Notes under the pieces: generated by a model
Databases searched by the model: none
The model's input: the letters and a program-made list of their open reading frames with translations, nothing else
Told to the model about the DNA's origin: nothing
DNA from: an archaeon
GTDB taxonomy: Archaea; EX4484-52; WAPT01
Assembly: GCA_029258795.1 (NCBI GenBank)
Contig: JAPDKB010000007.1
Location: 243,070-307,069 of the forward strand
Length of the DNA stretch: 64,000 nt
Direction: 5' to 3'
Program-made: the position numbers and the translations under genes
Shown here: piece after piece, positions 50,777 to 59,557 of the stretch
Layout of the letters: each line of letters opens with the position of its first letter
Numbering within the stretch: the first letter of the stretch is position 1

Positions 50777-51810
50777 CTCAGTTCAGCAGCAACATCCCGC
50801 CAGTCTGGGAAGGGTAAAGTGAGAGGTTTTCCCACGAGCGTGTAATTTATCTTCGAGTCCTCATGGACAACTATTTCATAAGAGTAATCCGCCCGTAAAA
50901 TGGAGCCAGGATGAAGGAAGGGTGTGAGTCTTATCCTCTCTCCAACCCTGTTGTAGCCGTAGCACACGGAATAAGTGTAAAGGTTACCATCATCCTTCCA
51001 CGGCTTGCTGTTTTTACCCAAAACCCCGTTGGAAAGGAGCATAATGAAGGGATATTTTTCTTTTTTCTCGAAAAGTTTCGAGTCCCATTTTTCCTCTATC
51101 TGCGTTATCCTGAATTTTCCGAAGCCCTCCGTGATTCTCTTACCCAGTCCCCAGTCCTGAAGGAGCTGGAATGCGGAGCACACAATATCGAAGATTTTCC
51201 TTTTCTCGTATTCTATGAGGATGGAGTAGCTGAGAAGTATTTTTCGGGCGCCCATTTCTATTTCCAAGGATGTGGCTGCTTTCTCATAATAGGGTGTTGC
51301 CATCACCGGCAATCTTTTCATGACATTTTTTGGTATGTCTATCCGCTTAAACCCTGCTCTCAGTAATTGAGGCGGCTCTGCGTTTTTTTCTGTTTCGTTT
51401 TTACCCTCCATCTTTTCGAGCAAGTTCTTGAACTGTTCCATTATTTTTTCCGTGCTTCCCGATTCCAGAGAATCGAGCAGTGCTTTCAGTTGTTCCTCAG
51501 ATATGTATTTTATTTCTTTCATCTTTTTAGCTTTCTTTCCTCTTTCCGGATCCTCTTCACCAAAAGCGAGGCTCAGTATCCTAAAGAGTTTTGGCACGGG
51601 AAAGTACTGCACATCCAGATCTTTTGTCACGAGCCTCGGCAGGATAGTAGACATTCTCACTTTATCTTTCTGCAACGCTGAGTAAAGAGCTTCCCCTTTC
51701 TCTCTTTCCATTTCATAAGCAGCTCTCAAAACTGCTCCGTAGAGCTTGAAGGAATCTATTCTTCCCGCTACAGGAGATTCAAACTGCAGAGTGATTCTGC
51801 CCAATGACAT
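50773..51810 (-). CDS. csm4: Csm4, type III-A effector subunit (Cas5-like RAMP)
   Basis: 345 residues. The N-terminal RRM (GRITLQFESPVAGRIDSFKLYGAVLRA) and C-terminal LGKRITEGFGKFRI (glycine-rich loop) are typical of Csm4, which binds the crRNA 5' handle and Cas10. Several Lys/Glu-rich loops (GEEDPERGKKAKK, EGKNETEKNAE) are insertions. It lies 28 bases after csm3's stop. Confidence 0.9.
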   Translation of the reverse strand: MSLGRITLQFESPVAGRIDSFKLYGAVLRAAYEMEREKGEALYSALQKDKVRMSTILPRLVTKDLDVQYFPVPKLFRILSLAFGEEDPERGKKAKKMKEIKYISEEQLKALLDSLESGSTEKIMEQFKNLLEKMEGKNETEKNAEPPQLLRAGFKRIDIPKNVMKRLPVMATPYYEKAATSLEIEMGARKILLSYSILIEYEKRKIFDIVCSAFQLLQDWGLGKRITEGFGKFRITQIEEKWDSKLFEKKEKYPFIMLLSNGVLGKNSKPWKDDGNLYTYSVCYGYNRVGERIRLTPFLHPGSILRADYSYEIVVHEDSKINYTLVGKPLTLPFPDWRDVAAELR

Positions 51811-51838
51811 GGATACCTCCCGTAATTCATTGGGAAAT

Positions 51839-52564
51839 TTAAGGTGAGTAGTTTTCTTCCGTCTTCTCTTCCCTCTCCGTGATCGTTATCTTAACTTTTC
51901 CGTATCCTCTGGTTCCGTGTCCGCCAAGGTAATCGTCGTTGAGCCTTTTAATTGCCTCTCTTACCAGATTCTCGATTTTCTGCTCATCATCTCCCTCATA
52001 TATTCTCAGGACAAATTCCACTTTGAACTTACTTCCTGCAGGGACTCGCTCTATGAATCGTGGATTGGCTCTTGAGAGAATCCTGTTTATCGAGTTCTCA
52101 GCCTTTATTTCGCCTCCTTCCACGATTTCATCCTGCTGGTTCCACCATTTTATGGTTTCTAGCGTGGGTACCGCATCTCTAACTATCAGTCTGGTGGGAG
52201 CGTCCTTTACCTTCACCTTCTCCGAAGCCGGGTGACCGAAAACCTTGCAGATGAGACAATCGTCTCCGTTCTCCAAACAATCTGTTTTGGTCTCTCCTAT
52301 CCTGTCCTTATTCTTGGTATCTATGTGTCCGTATGCTAGATCCAGCAGAGAGCGCATCTTGCCTTTCAGAGAGCTTCCCGGAATTATGGGCAGGTACTGG
52401 CATTCTCCCGTTTCCTGAATAAATACGGGTGCTCTGATAACCGGAGAGTCGACACCACCTATTTTCAGATATTCTCCAGCACCACCTATGTGCAAACCGG
52501 TCAGCACCTCGAGCTCTCCCCTCAGTATTATGTTCTTTTTCCACTTTAATCCGTTCGAGTCCAT
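51839..52564 (-). CDS. csm3: Csm3, backbone RNase subunit of type III-A complex
   Basis: 241 residues from ATG at 52564, preceded by GAGAGGTGA 6 bases upstream (an in-frame GTG at 52573 is less likely). VLTGLHIGGAGEYLKIGGVDSPVIR contains the conserved Asp (GGVDSP) that cuts target RNA every 6 nt in this family. YLPIIPGSSLKGKMRSLLD and GHGTRGYGKVKI are the RAMP loops. Active-site Asp appears intact. Confidence 0.94.
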   Translation of the reverse strand: MDSNGLKWKKNIILRGELEVLTGLHIGGAGEYLKIGGVDSPVIRAPVFIQETGECQYLPIIPGSSLKGKMRSLLDLAYGHIDTKNKDRIGETKTDCLENGDDCLICKVFGHPASEKVKVKDAPTRLIVRDAVPTLETIKWWNQQDEIVEGGEIKAENSINRILSRANPRFIERVPAGSKFKVEFVLRIYEGDDEQKIENLVREAIKRLNDDYLGGHGTRGYGKVKITITEREEKTEENYSP

Positions 52565-52569
52565 ATTTT

Positions 52570-53022
52570 TCACCTCTCAGTTTTGTTTTCTTTTTCTTTT
52601 TTCCCTTTTTTTGATTGATTTTCGAAGAATTTGTGATAAGCCACCAAGGCTTTCGTTATTTCATGAAGCTCTTCGAGGTATTTTACCTTTTTATTTTGAT
52701 CGTTTTCGTCGAGGATTTGCTGAATATAATACTCGAAGAAACTGTGTAATTTCAGCGGTACTGGCTGGTTTTTTCTACCAGCCGCGTAGTATATTTTGGT
52801 TAAGAACTTAACGAGTTCTACGTCTATATTCGCTCTCCCCTTCTTGCTTTTTTCTCTGATATCGCTGAGAGCATCATAAATTTTTCTGAGCTGAGTACTG
52901 CTTATTTCTTTCTTTTCTCCCAGGTCTTTTGCTAGCCTGAATATTTCTCCCCCAGGTCGTATGATTTCCGGTAATTTTTCTGCTACTTCATCCAGGCTCG
53001 GCAACTCGTATTGGTTACCCAT
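52570..53022 (-). CDS. csm2: Csm2, small helical subunit of type III-A complex
   Basis: 150 residues, all helical: AKDLGEKKEISSTQLRKIYD, IDVELVKFLTKIYYAAGR, FFEYYIQQIL, ending in a Lys-rich tail. Identification uses the Csm2-like centre (SSTQLRKIYD...YAAGR) and its position between csm1 and csm3. It overlaps csm1 by 8 bases. Confidence 0.88.
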   Translation of the reverse strand: MGNQYELPSLDEVAEKLPEIIRPGGEIFRLAKDLGEKKEISSTQLRKIYDALSDIREKSKKGRANIDVELVKFLTKIYYAAGRKNQPVPLKLHSFFEYYIQQILDENDQNKKVKYLEELHEITKALVAYHKFFENQSKKGKKEKENKTER

Positions 53023-55552
53023 TCACAATCACCTCATCCAGTTTTATTGCCGGAATGAAATCCAAGCCGAAACGAGTTAACACGAGAAACATTTTGAGGG
53101 CAAAGGAAAGGTAACCTCCTTCTTTATAAGCCCTGCTAGCTTTTCTGACCTTTTCTATGAATTCTTTCATCTCTTCCACATTATTCCCTCTCCAGTTTCG
53201 CGAAATGATGTAGTAAATGTAAATCTCCGGCACTACTATTACGGGTCTGCCACGCGCCAGCTTTTTTGTTTGCTCTTCTTCATTGTAGGGAAGCGTTAGA
53301 TTCTCCACCGTGAGAAGCTTGTAGAACACACTTCTAGAAAGCGCTCTCTCTTTATCCGCTTTGTCATTGGAAAGTGCTGCGAAGGTGTGGTAAAGCTCGA
53401 TCGCTTTCCAAAACTTCTCCCATTGAAGATTTTCGTTCTCATCGAACATTGTTATCCTGTTTTTCTCACCTTCCTTGGAGAGGTCAAGAAAGCGGGATGC
53501 ATTCTCAACCATTCTGAATATCGGGAACTTGTGAGAGTTGAAATAAAAGCCAGCTGAAATTCCTATTTTTTCATTTCCGCCGCACCACGTGTGGAAGAGT
53601 TTTCTCATATCATGCGTAAAGGAGAGTAGCCTGTCAATTCTCCCCACAACAGTGAGATCGTCTCCTCCCGAAAACACCACATAACAATCATGAACTCTTG
53701 CAACTTCATTGACGATTTTGGTGAAAAATAGATCGAGCTGAAAACTGAGGGTTGCCAGTCTGGAAGGAGATAACCTGTCCACAAATCCGAACCTGAAGAC
53801 ATGGCCAAGGTTATCCACATCAGCTTTGAGCATTGCGAGATAGGCATTTCTCTTTTCTTCATCCACCCGAGCCCCATCCACCCAAGTCAGTTCCTCCAAT
53901 GTTTTAACTCTAACGCTCTTTCCGTCTTCCCCTTTCTCTACCGGTGTGTAGCTGCCAGTGATGAAGTAACCGTGAACACCTTGGCTGCTTTGAGAGGGTT
54001 TCAGGAGAAGCACTAGATCCGCTCCTTCGCTTTTTCCATCAAGATAATATCGTATGGAGAAATCGCCAAACTTGAATGCTATGTGCGATCTCTCCTCCTC
54101 AAAATCGTTTATTCTTGCTCTCAAAAAGCTTGACCTCACAACTCTCCCACCAACCATTTCCAGCTGGAAGCACTTCTCACATTTCTGAAACTCGTCATCT
54201 TCTCCTTCCTGCCTCACCTTTCTAAGCCCGCACACCCTGCAGGTTTCATCCTCTCCAGTGGGCGCGTCCTCCCTGTCAAGCTCCTTCCTACCAAACATCT
54301 CAAACCTCAGCTTTTTCATTTCGGTGTCGATTCTGGCCTTTTTAAGAAGGCTTGAGAACCATCCCTCCTTATTTATATCCTCAACGCCAACTCCGATGGC
54401 TATTTTCAGTATTCCTCCGTGGCGGGAGTAGAGGAACCTGTTCACATTTTCCTGAAACTCTCTAACCATCTTCTCCAGTTCATTGGTATAGGGTGCTAGG
54501 ATCATGAAGTGTCCTCCCGCCTTGGAAACTATGTTGAAGGGTGTCAGCCTCAGCTCGTGCAGGATGTAGCGGACAACAGCATCCGAAAGCAGGGAGACGT
54601 AGAAGCTCCTTCCTCTCAGCCTTTTCGATGCTCCCTTCTCCGATCCTTCTCCCCTGTATGTGTAGAAGATGAAGTCCTGAATTCCGGATACATCTCCCTC
54701 TATCAGAGCGATTTTGTTTTTGTGAGGGGTGTTTCTGCTTCTGAAGAGGATTAAAGCTATGGCTGCCGTCATTTTGAGGTGATGGTAAAGAGGTATGTCA
54801 GGTACATCAACATAAACCGCTGAGGGGACGAATATTAGGTGGTTCATCAGCACGGCATCCAGAGCATCGAGAAAGTAGGGATCGCTGTAATCCAGAGAGT
54901 TCAGTGCCTTGAGAAGTCTCTCATTTATTATTTTGTAGCACTCGGTTAGAGTTTGTGATTCCTTGTTCTCTATTATTGCACGCGAAACCCTTACTGCCTG
55001 TGCCTTTTCAGCCGGCATGAAGCGTTTGTAACCCTCTTTGTAACTCTCCTCAATGTTGAATTTCCCGAGAAAGTCCTCAAGAGATATCATCGGAAAGAAT
55101 TTGAGCGTGCTCTGATTTGCTTCTCTCATACCATTTCTCACATCACTCTCGCTCATCCCGATGGTGGAGATGATGGAGAGGAGTGGCGTGTCCTCTCTCC
55201 TACCCCTGATGTCTTCTTCTTTCTCCTCCTCACCCTTCAGTTTGGTTCTTTCCGCTCTCGCAGAAATTATGTCAGCCTGCTTTATTATTTTCAACTCCTC
55301 CCTATCGATGTTCTCATGATGGTTTATGACAACATCCGCGATGTACTTCCTCAGCTCTTCCGGGAGAGATTTCACCTTCTCTATGAACTTTGATCCGCAT
55401 TTTCCGTGATCTTCTTTCAGAAAGACTGTGCTCACCTTCCCGATGTCGTGAAAAACTGCTGCGAGAACGAGCCTTTCTTCGTCAGAAGTCAGCCCGTAAT
55501 GAAAGGTTTTACCCCCTATGACCACCACCGATTTGATTTTGTCGGGTTTCAA
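53015..55552 (-). CDS. csm1: Csm1 (Cas10), type III-A signature subunit with HD and GGDD
   Basis: 845 residues. HD nuclease motif LAAVFHDIGKV (near residue 35, then HHENIDRE), first palm-like region YVSLLSDAVVRYIL, zinc-ribbon CRVCGLRKV...CEKC (about 434-463), and the cyclase palm motif CYVVFSGGDDLTVVG (near residue 628). GGDD is complete, so cyclic oligoadenylate synthesis is expected. HD is also complete, so ssDNA cutting may occur. It starts the csm operon at ATG 55552, with TATA-like AATTTAAATTTT upstream and a palindromic operator at 55588-55608. Confidence 0.95.
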   Translation of the reverse strand: MKPDKIKSVVVIGGKTFHYGLTSDEERLVLAAVFHDIGKVSTVFLKEDHGKCGSKFIEKVKSLPEELRKYIADVVINHHENIDREELKIIKQADIISARAERTKLKGEEEKEEDIRGRREDTPLLSIISTIGMSESDVRNGMREANQSTLKFFPMISLEDFLGKFNIEESYKEGYKRFMPAEKAQAVRVSRAIIENKESQTLTECYKIINERLLKALNSLDYSDPYFLDALDAVLMNHLIFVPSAVYVDVPDIPLYHHLKMTAAIALILFRSRNTPHKNKIALIEGDVSGIQDFIFYTYRGEGSEKGASKRLRGRSFYVSLLSDAVVRYILHELRLTPFNIVSKAGGHFMILAPYTNELEKMVREFQENVNRFLYSRHGGILKIAIGVGVEDINKEGWFSSLLKKARIDTEMKKLRFEMFGRKELDREDAPTGEDETCRVCGLRKVRQEGEDDEFQKCEKCFQLEMVGGRVVRSSFLRARINDFEEERSHIAFKFGDFSIRYYLDGKSEGADLVLLLKPSQSSQGVHGYFITGSYTPVEKGEDGKSVRVKTLEELTWVDGARVDEEKRNAYLAMLKADVDNLGHVFRFGFVDRLSPSRLATLSFQLDLFFTKIVNEVARVHDCYVVFSGGDDLTVVGRIDRLLSFTHDMRKLFHTWCGGNEKIGISAGFYFNSHKFPIFRMVENASRFLDLSKEGEKNRITMFDENENLQWEKFWKAIELYHTFAALSNDKADKERALSRSVFYKLLTVENLTLPYNEEEQTKKLARGRPVIVVPEIYIYYIISRNWRGNNVEEMKEFIEKVRKASRAYKEGGYLSFALKMFLVLTRFGLDFIPAIKLDEVIVNG

Positions 55553-55587
55553 TCTGGCCTCTAAAATTTAAATTGGTATTTCTAATG

Positions 55588-55608
55588 GTTTAGATTTTCA
55601 GTCTAAAC
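55588..55608. promoter_or_regulatory. Palindromic operator in the csm1/cas1 divergent promoter
   Basis: GTTTAGA-TTTTCAG-TCTAAAC (7-bp arms, 7-base centre) sits between the TATA boxes of csm1 (minus, near 55565-55580) and cas1 (plus, GCATAAAATAG near 55618-55628). The core TTAGA-N7-TCTAA recurs at 62483-62499 with identical spacing. Confidence 0.75.
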
Positions 55609-55651
55609 GTTTGCAGAAAAGCATAAAATAGATGCGGGATAGCCAATCCTG

Positions 55652-56599
55652 ATGAAAGAGCACATCTACGTTGTTTCCAGCGGCGTGATCTACAGGGAGA
55701 GGAACACGCTGGTCATAGCGGGAGAGGAAAAGGTCGTTCTGCCGGTGAAGAGGGTCGCGTCCCTTCACATCTACGGCAACGTTTCCATAGCATCTCCCAC
55801 GCTCAGGCTGCTGAGCGAGAACAACATTCCGGCTTACTTTTTCTCCAGAAATTACACTTACCACGGCGCTTTCATTCCAGCGGGATGGAAGGAGAACGGC
55901 AGGGTATTGCTGGCGCAGAGCAAGGCGTATTTTGATAAGCGCATTCATCTGGCAAGGTTCTTCGTGGAGAGTGTGAAGAACAGCATGCTTCTCTTTCTCA
56001 AAAACCATTACGATGCCGAGATTGTTAAGGAGATCAAAGGTGTGCGCCTCGAAGCTGCTTCCACCGTGCACGAGCTTCTCGGCATGGAGAGCGTGCTGTG
56101 GAAGCATTTTTACAGTTTTCTGCGTGATCATCTTGAATTTCTCGAGTTCGAGAGAAGGGTTTACAGACCTCCACCGGACAGTGGAAATGCTGTCATAAGC
56201 TTCGTTAACTCCCTTCTCTACGGCGCGGTTCTAAACGAGATATACAACTCTGCCCTATCTCCATCCATCGGATATCTCCACGAGGTGGATGAGTGGAGGC
56301 ATGCGCTCGTTCTGGACGTGGCGGACGTGTTCAAACCGGTGATATGCGCACCCGTTCTGCTGAGAGCTGATAAGGTGCTCGGGGAGGAGCATTTTGAAAA
56401 GAGGGGATGTGCTGTCTATCTAACTCGTGAGGGCAGATCTGCTGTGGTTGAGCTTTTCGAAAGGAAAATGAAAAGCACCGTGAGAATAAAGCGAACGGGA
56501 AAGACATCGAGCGTGAGAACTGCCATAAGATCCTTCTGCGTGGGGCTCAAGGACAGTCTCCTCAGGAAGAAAGAAATTTATCCTTACACCCCGTGGTGA
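55652..56599 (+). CDS. cas1: Cas1 integrase
   Basis: 315 residues. N-terminal beta domain (YVVSSGVIYRERNTLVIAG), then the helical catalytic domain: SFVNSLLYGAVLNEIYNSAL, SPSIGYLHEVDEWRHALVLDVADVFKP with Glu, His and Asp catalytic residues. It inserts spacers with Cas2. Stop TGA overlaps cas2's ATG by one base. Confidence 0.95.
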   Translation: MKEHIYVVSSGVIYRERNTLVIAGEEKVVLPVKRVASLHIYGNVSIASPTLRLLSENNIPAYFFSRNYTYHGAFIPAGWKENGRVLLAQSKAYFDKRIHLARFFVESVKNSMLLFLKNHYDAEIVKEIKGVRLEAASTVHELLGMESVLWKHFYSFLRDHLEFLEFERRVYRPPPDSGNAVISFVNSLLYGAVLNEIYNSALSPSIGYLHEVDEWRHALVLDVADVFKPVICAPVLLRADKVLGEEHFEKRGCAVYLTREGRSAVVELFERKMKSTVRIKRTGKTSSVRTAIRSFCVGLKDSLLRKKEIYPYTPW

Positions 56600-56868
56600 T
56601 GGCTGTGTACTGCATAGTGGTTTACGATGTGGATGTGAGCAGGGTGGACAGGGTTCACAAGTTTCTCAGGCAGTATCTGTTCTGGATTCAGAACTCCGTT
56701 TTCGAGGGGGAACTCACCGCTCAGGAGTTCAGGGAGGTAGTTAGGGGTTTGAAATCCATAATAGATGAAAGCAAGGACAGCGTTGTTATCTACGTGCTGA
56801 GGGATGCGAGCCTCATAAAGAGATCCATCATAGGACAGGACAAGAACAGATTCTCCCGGATAATATGA
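56599..56868 (+). CDS. cas2: Cas2
   Basis: 89 residues from ATG at 56599 (upstream GTGs are in frame but overlap cas1 more). AVYCIVVYDVDVSRVDRVHKF with the conserved Asp, and FLRQYLFWIQNSVFEGELT. Structural partner of Cas1. It is followed by the array leader. Confidence 0.93.
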   Translation: MAVYCIVVYDVDVSRVDRVHKFLRQYLFWIQNSVFEGELTAQEFREVVRGLKSIIDESKDSVVIYVLRDASLIKRSIIGQDKNRFSRII

Positions 56869-56986
56869 TCGCTTACAATTATACCAATATGACCTACGTT
56901 TCAAGCACAGCGCAAAGATTAACCAGAAAATCAAGATGGAAAGACATTTAAAACTCAGATGCGCGAAATAACCATCGCAGGCGAGG
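56869..56986 (+). promoter_or_regulatory. CRISPR leader with TATA box
   Basis: 118 AT-rich bases between cas2 and the first repeat. TTTAAAA at 56947-56953, about 37 bases before repeat 1, is a TATA box reading into the array. The repeats next to it are invariant, and degenerate ones lie at the other end, so this is the leader end. Confidence 0.7.
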
Positions 56987-59369
56987 GTTTGAGAAGAACT
57001 AGATAGTGTGGGAGCGCAAATATTACTTAATAGCTTGGTGGCTTTATTTTCCAAGTTTGAGAAGAACTAGATAGTGTGGGAGTTCCCACCTAAAGCTAAA
57101 CTTTGTGCCACCACATTCCTTAGTTTGAGAAGAACTAGATAGTGTGGGAGTTAATCATCTTCATCCTCTATTTTCCTAACTACAATTAAAGTTTGAGAAG
57201 AACTAGATAGTGTGGGAGCCAGCTAAAATACGGCAAGGCAACACACCCAAAACCAACCGTTTGGTTTGAGAAGAACTAGATAGTGTGGGAGCCTGGCTTT
57301 TCCTTTTTTCTTTCTTGGGTCCTTAACTATGTTCAGTTTGAGAAGAACTAGATAGTGTGGGAGCCGCTTCATTTTTGGCGTTACACTTATCCTTGCCTTT
57401 TTGTGTTTGAGAAGAACTAGATAGTGTGGGAGTTCCCTGAAAACTCCGTAACTCTGTCCCTAACGCTATATTGTTTGAGAAGAACTAGATAGTGTGGGAG
57501 TGTGAATTGATTTTAAAGCTTCATCATGAATACGCTTAAAATCGTTTGAGAAGAACTAGATAGTGTGGGAGACATTGGCTTCTGAGCTTAAACTTAGAAA
57601 TGGACAAACGGTAAGTTTGAGAAGAACTAGATAGTGTGGGAGCTTTTTTACATTAGTCCAACACTTTGGGTAGGGTGCTGGTTTGAGAAGAACTAGATAG
57701 TGTGGGAGTCCCCTAAATATCGGTAACCCACTTCTACCTTATATCGTGTTTGAGAAGAACTAGATAGTGTGGGAGTCGGCGATGAACTCGTCCCATGTCA
57801 TAACTCCTCACCTGCTCCGTTTGAGAAGAACTAGATAGTGTGGGAGCAGACCTTTTGTTTAATTTCTGTTACGTATATCGATTTTCCTGTTTGAGAAGAA
57901 CTAGATAGTGTGGGAGTGTTTTGTTTTTGAAATGTAGCGTTATTTGTGTCATGCTAGTTTGAGAAGAACTAGATAGTGTGGGAGTTTTCCCATTTTTCTC
58001 GTGTGATTTTAGTCATCACATCACCTCGTTTGAGAAGAACTAGATAGTGTGGGAGTGCGATGGATTGGGTAATCTCTGAGCATCGCGTACGCACATGTTT
58101 GAGAAGAACTAGATAGTGTGGGAGTATACCTCTTTATCTCAAAAAAATCTATCGCTCTTTTCATCCCCGTTTGAGAAGAACTAGATAGTGTGGGAGCGTT
58201 TTCGTCAACACCAAGAGATTTCAAGAACTGGGGTGGAAGGGTTTGAGAAGAACTAGATAGTGTGGGAGTTTCGTTATTGTGTTTAAAAGCCGTGTTGTTA
58301 AGTTCCTGTCCGTTTGAGAAGAACTAGGTAGTGTGGGAGAAGGTAAGAATTCCAGAAAAAACAACAGAAAGATTGGCAAGTTTGAGAAGAACTAGATAGT
58401 GTGGGAGAATGTTTCTATTGCATATATCCTATCCTCGACCTCAATGGTTTGAGAAGAACTAGGTAGTGTGGGGGTGTTTTTTTGTTTTTATTATTTTATC
58501 TAATGCTTCATTCATATGTTTGAGAAGAACTAGGTAGTGTGGGAGTCCTTGTCCATCCCTTTCTTAATTCTGTCAAGCTCAAGAGTTTGAGAAGAACTAG
58601 ATAGTGTGGTAGTGTAATTACAAACCCAACGGCAGCTAATATCAAAGCTGCTTGTGTTTGAGAAGAACTAGATAGTGTGGTAGATTACCCATCTTTACCT
58701 GCTTCACTACCTTCCTGCTGACCGTTTGGTTTGAGAAGAACTAGATAGTGTGGGAGTTGCCCAGCCACCACTTTTTTGTTCCTCAAACACTCCGCTTGTT
58801 TGAGAAGAACTAGATAGTGTGGAAGTCACCTTCATGCCTGATCTCAAGGCTGGCCTTACTCAACAGTTTGAGAAGAACTAGGTAGTGTGGTAGCCTCAGC
58901 ATGCTTTCCTTATCTCTATATGGACAGATCCGTGGTTTGAGAAGAACTAGATAGTGTGGTAGGTACTTTCCATGTTGCAATGACACCACAACTTCTGCGT
59001 TTGTTTGAGAAGAACTAGATAGTGTGGTAGGACACCACAACCTTATCGTTTCCATCTCTGCATCACCTTTGTTTGAGAAGAACTAGATAGTGTGGTGGTT
59101 GATTGTATGCTCGGATGTGCGAGGTTCAATTCATCGGTTTGAGAAGAACTAGATAGTGTGGTGGTCGAACTTTTCCGATTTTAGTGCGTGCTTTATAGGA
59201 TTGTGTTTGAGAAGAACTAGATAGTGTGGAAGTTTCCGTTAATTCCATGCTTGCTATACCGCTCGCTTTCCAGTTTGAGAAGAACTGGGTAGTGTGGAAG
59301 AGTTGGAACGTTCTGAAGCCTTCTCGTCACACATAAAATTGAGTTTAAGAAGAACTAGATAGTGTGAAG
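56987..59369 (+). CRISPR. CRISPR array, 35 repeats and 34 spacers
   Basis: 28-bp repeats, beginning GTTTGAGAAG and ending GTGTGGGAG in the consensus, separated by spacers of 38-45 nt. Repeat 1 is at 56987-57014. Variants appear from about repeat 20 on: AGGTAG for AGATAG, then GTGGTAG, GTGGTGG or GTGGAAG endings. Repeat 34 (59273) has two changes, and the last (59343-59369) is one base short. The gradient puts new spacers at the left. Short open frames on either strand inside the array are not genes. Confidence 0.98.
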
Positions 59370-59465
59370 TTCAAAATCCTTGCCGGAAATGTTTTGAGCG
59401 TGAGATCGGGATTTGAGAGAGTTAAGCATGAAGGTTAGCATGCAAAACACTATTTCTTCAGCCGC

Positions 59466-59475
59466 TTTTATATGA
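59466..59475 (+). promoter_or_regulatory. TATA box of the csm6-like/cas6 operon
   Basis: TTTTATATGA lies about 90 bases before the start at 59558. It would give a leader of about 60 bases that contains the half-site ACACTTAGAT at 59534-59543. Confidence 0.5.
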
Positions 59476-59557
59476 AGTGTGCAGCCTAACGTGAAGAGAA
59501 AGTCCGTAACACAGAAATTGTAAATAGCACTGGACACTTAGATATTATTTTTCTTTG

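Noticed and set aside
58021-59055. Minus-strand frames with repeated TLSSSSQT or PHYLVLLK peptides
   Set aside because: Produced by the CRISPR repeats being read through in one frame; not proteins.
56987-59369. Array transcribed on the minus strand (repeat would then end CTCAAAC, like many GAAAC-ending repeats)
   Set aside because: Degenerate and truncated repeats lie at the right end, a TATA box lies just before the left end next to cas2, and several spacers are antisense to coding starts when read rightward.
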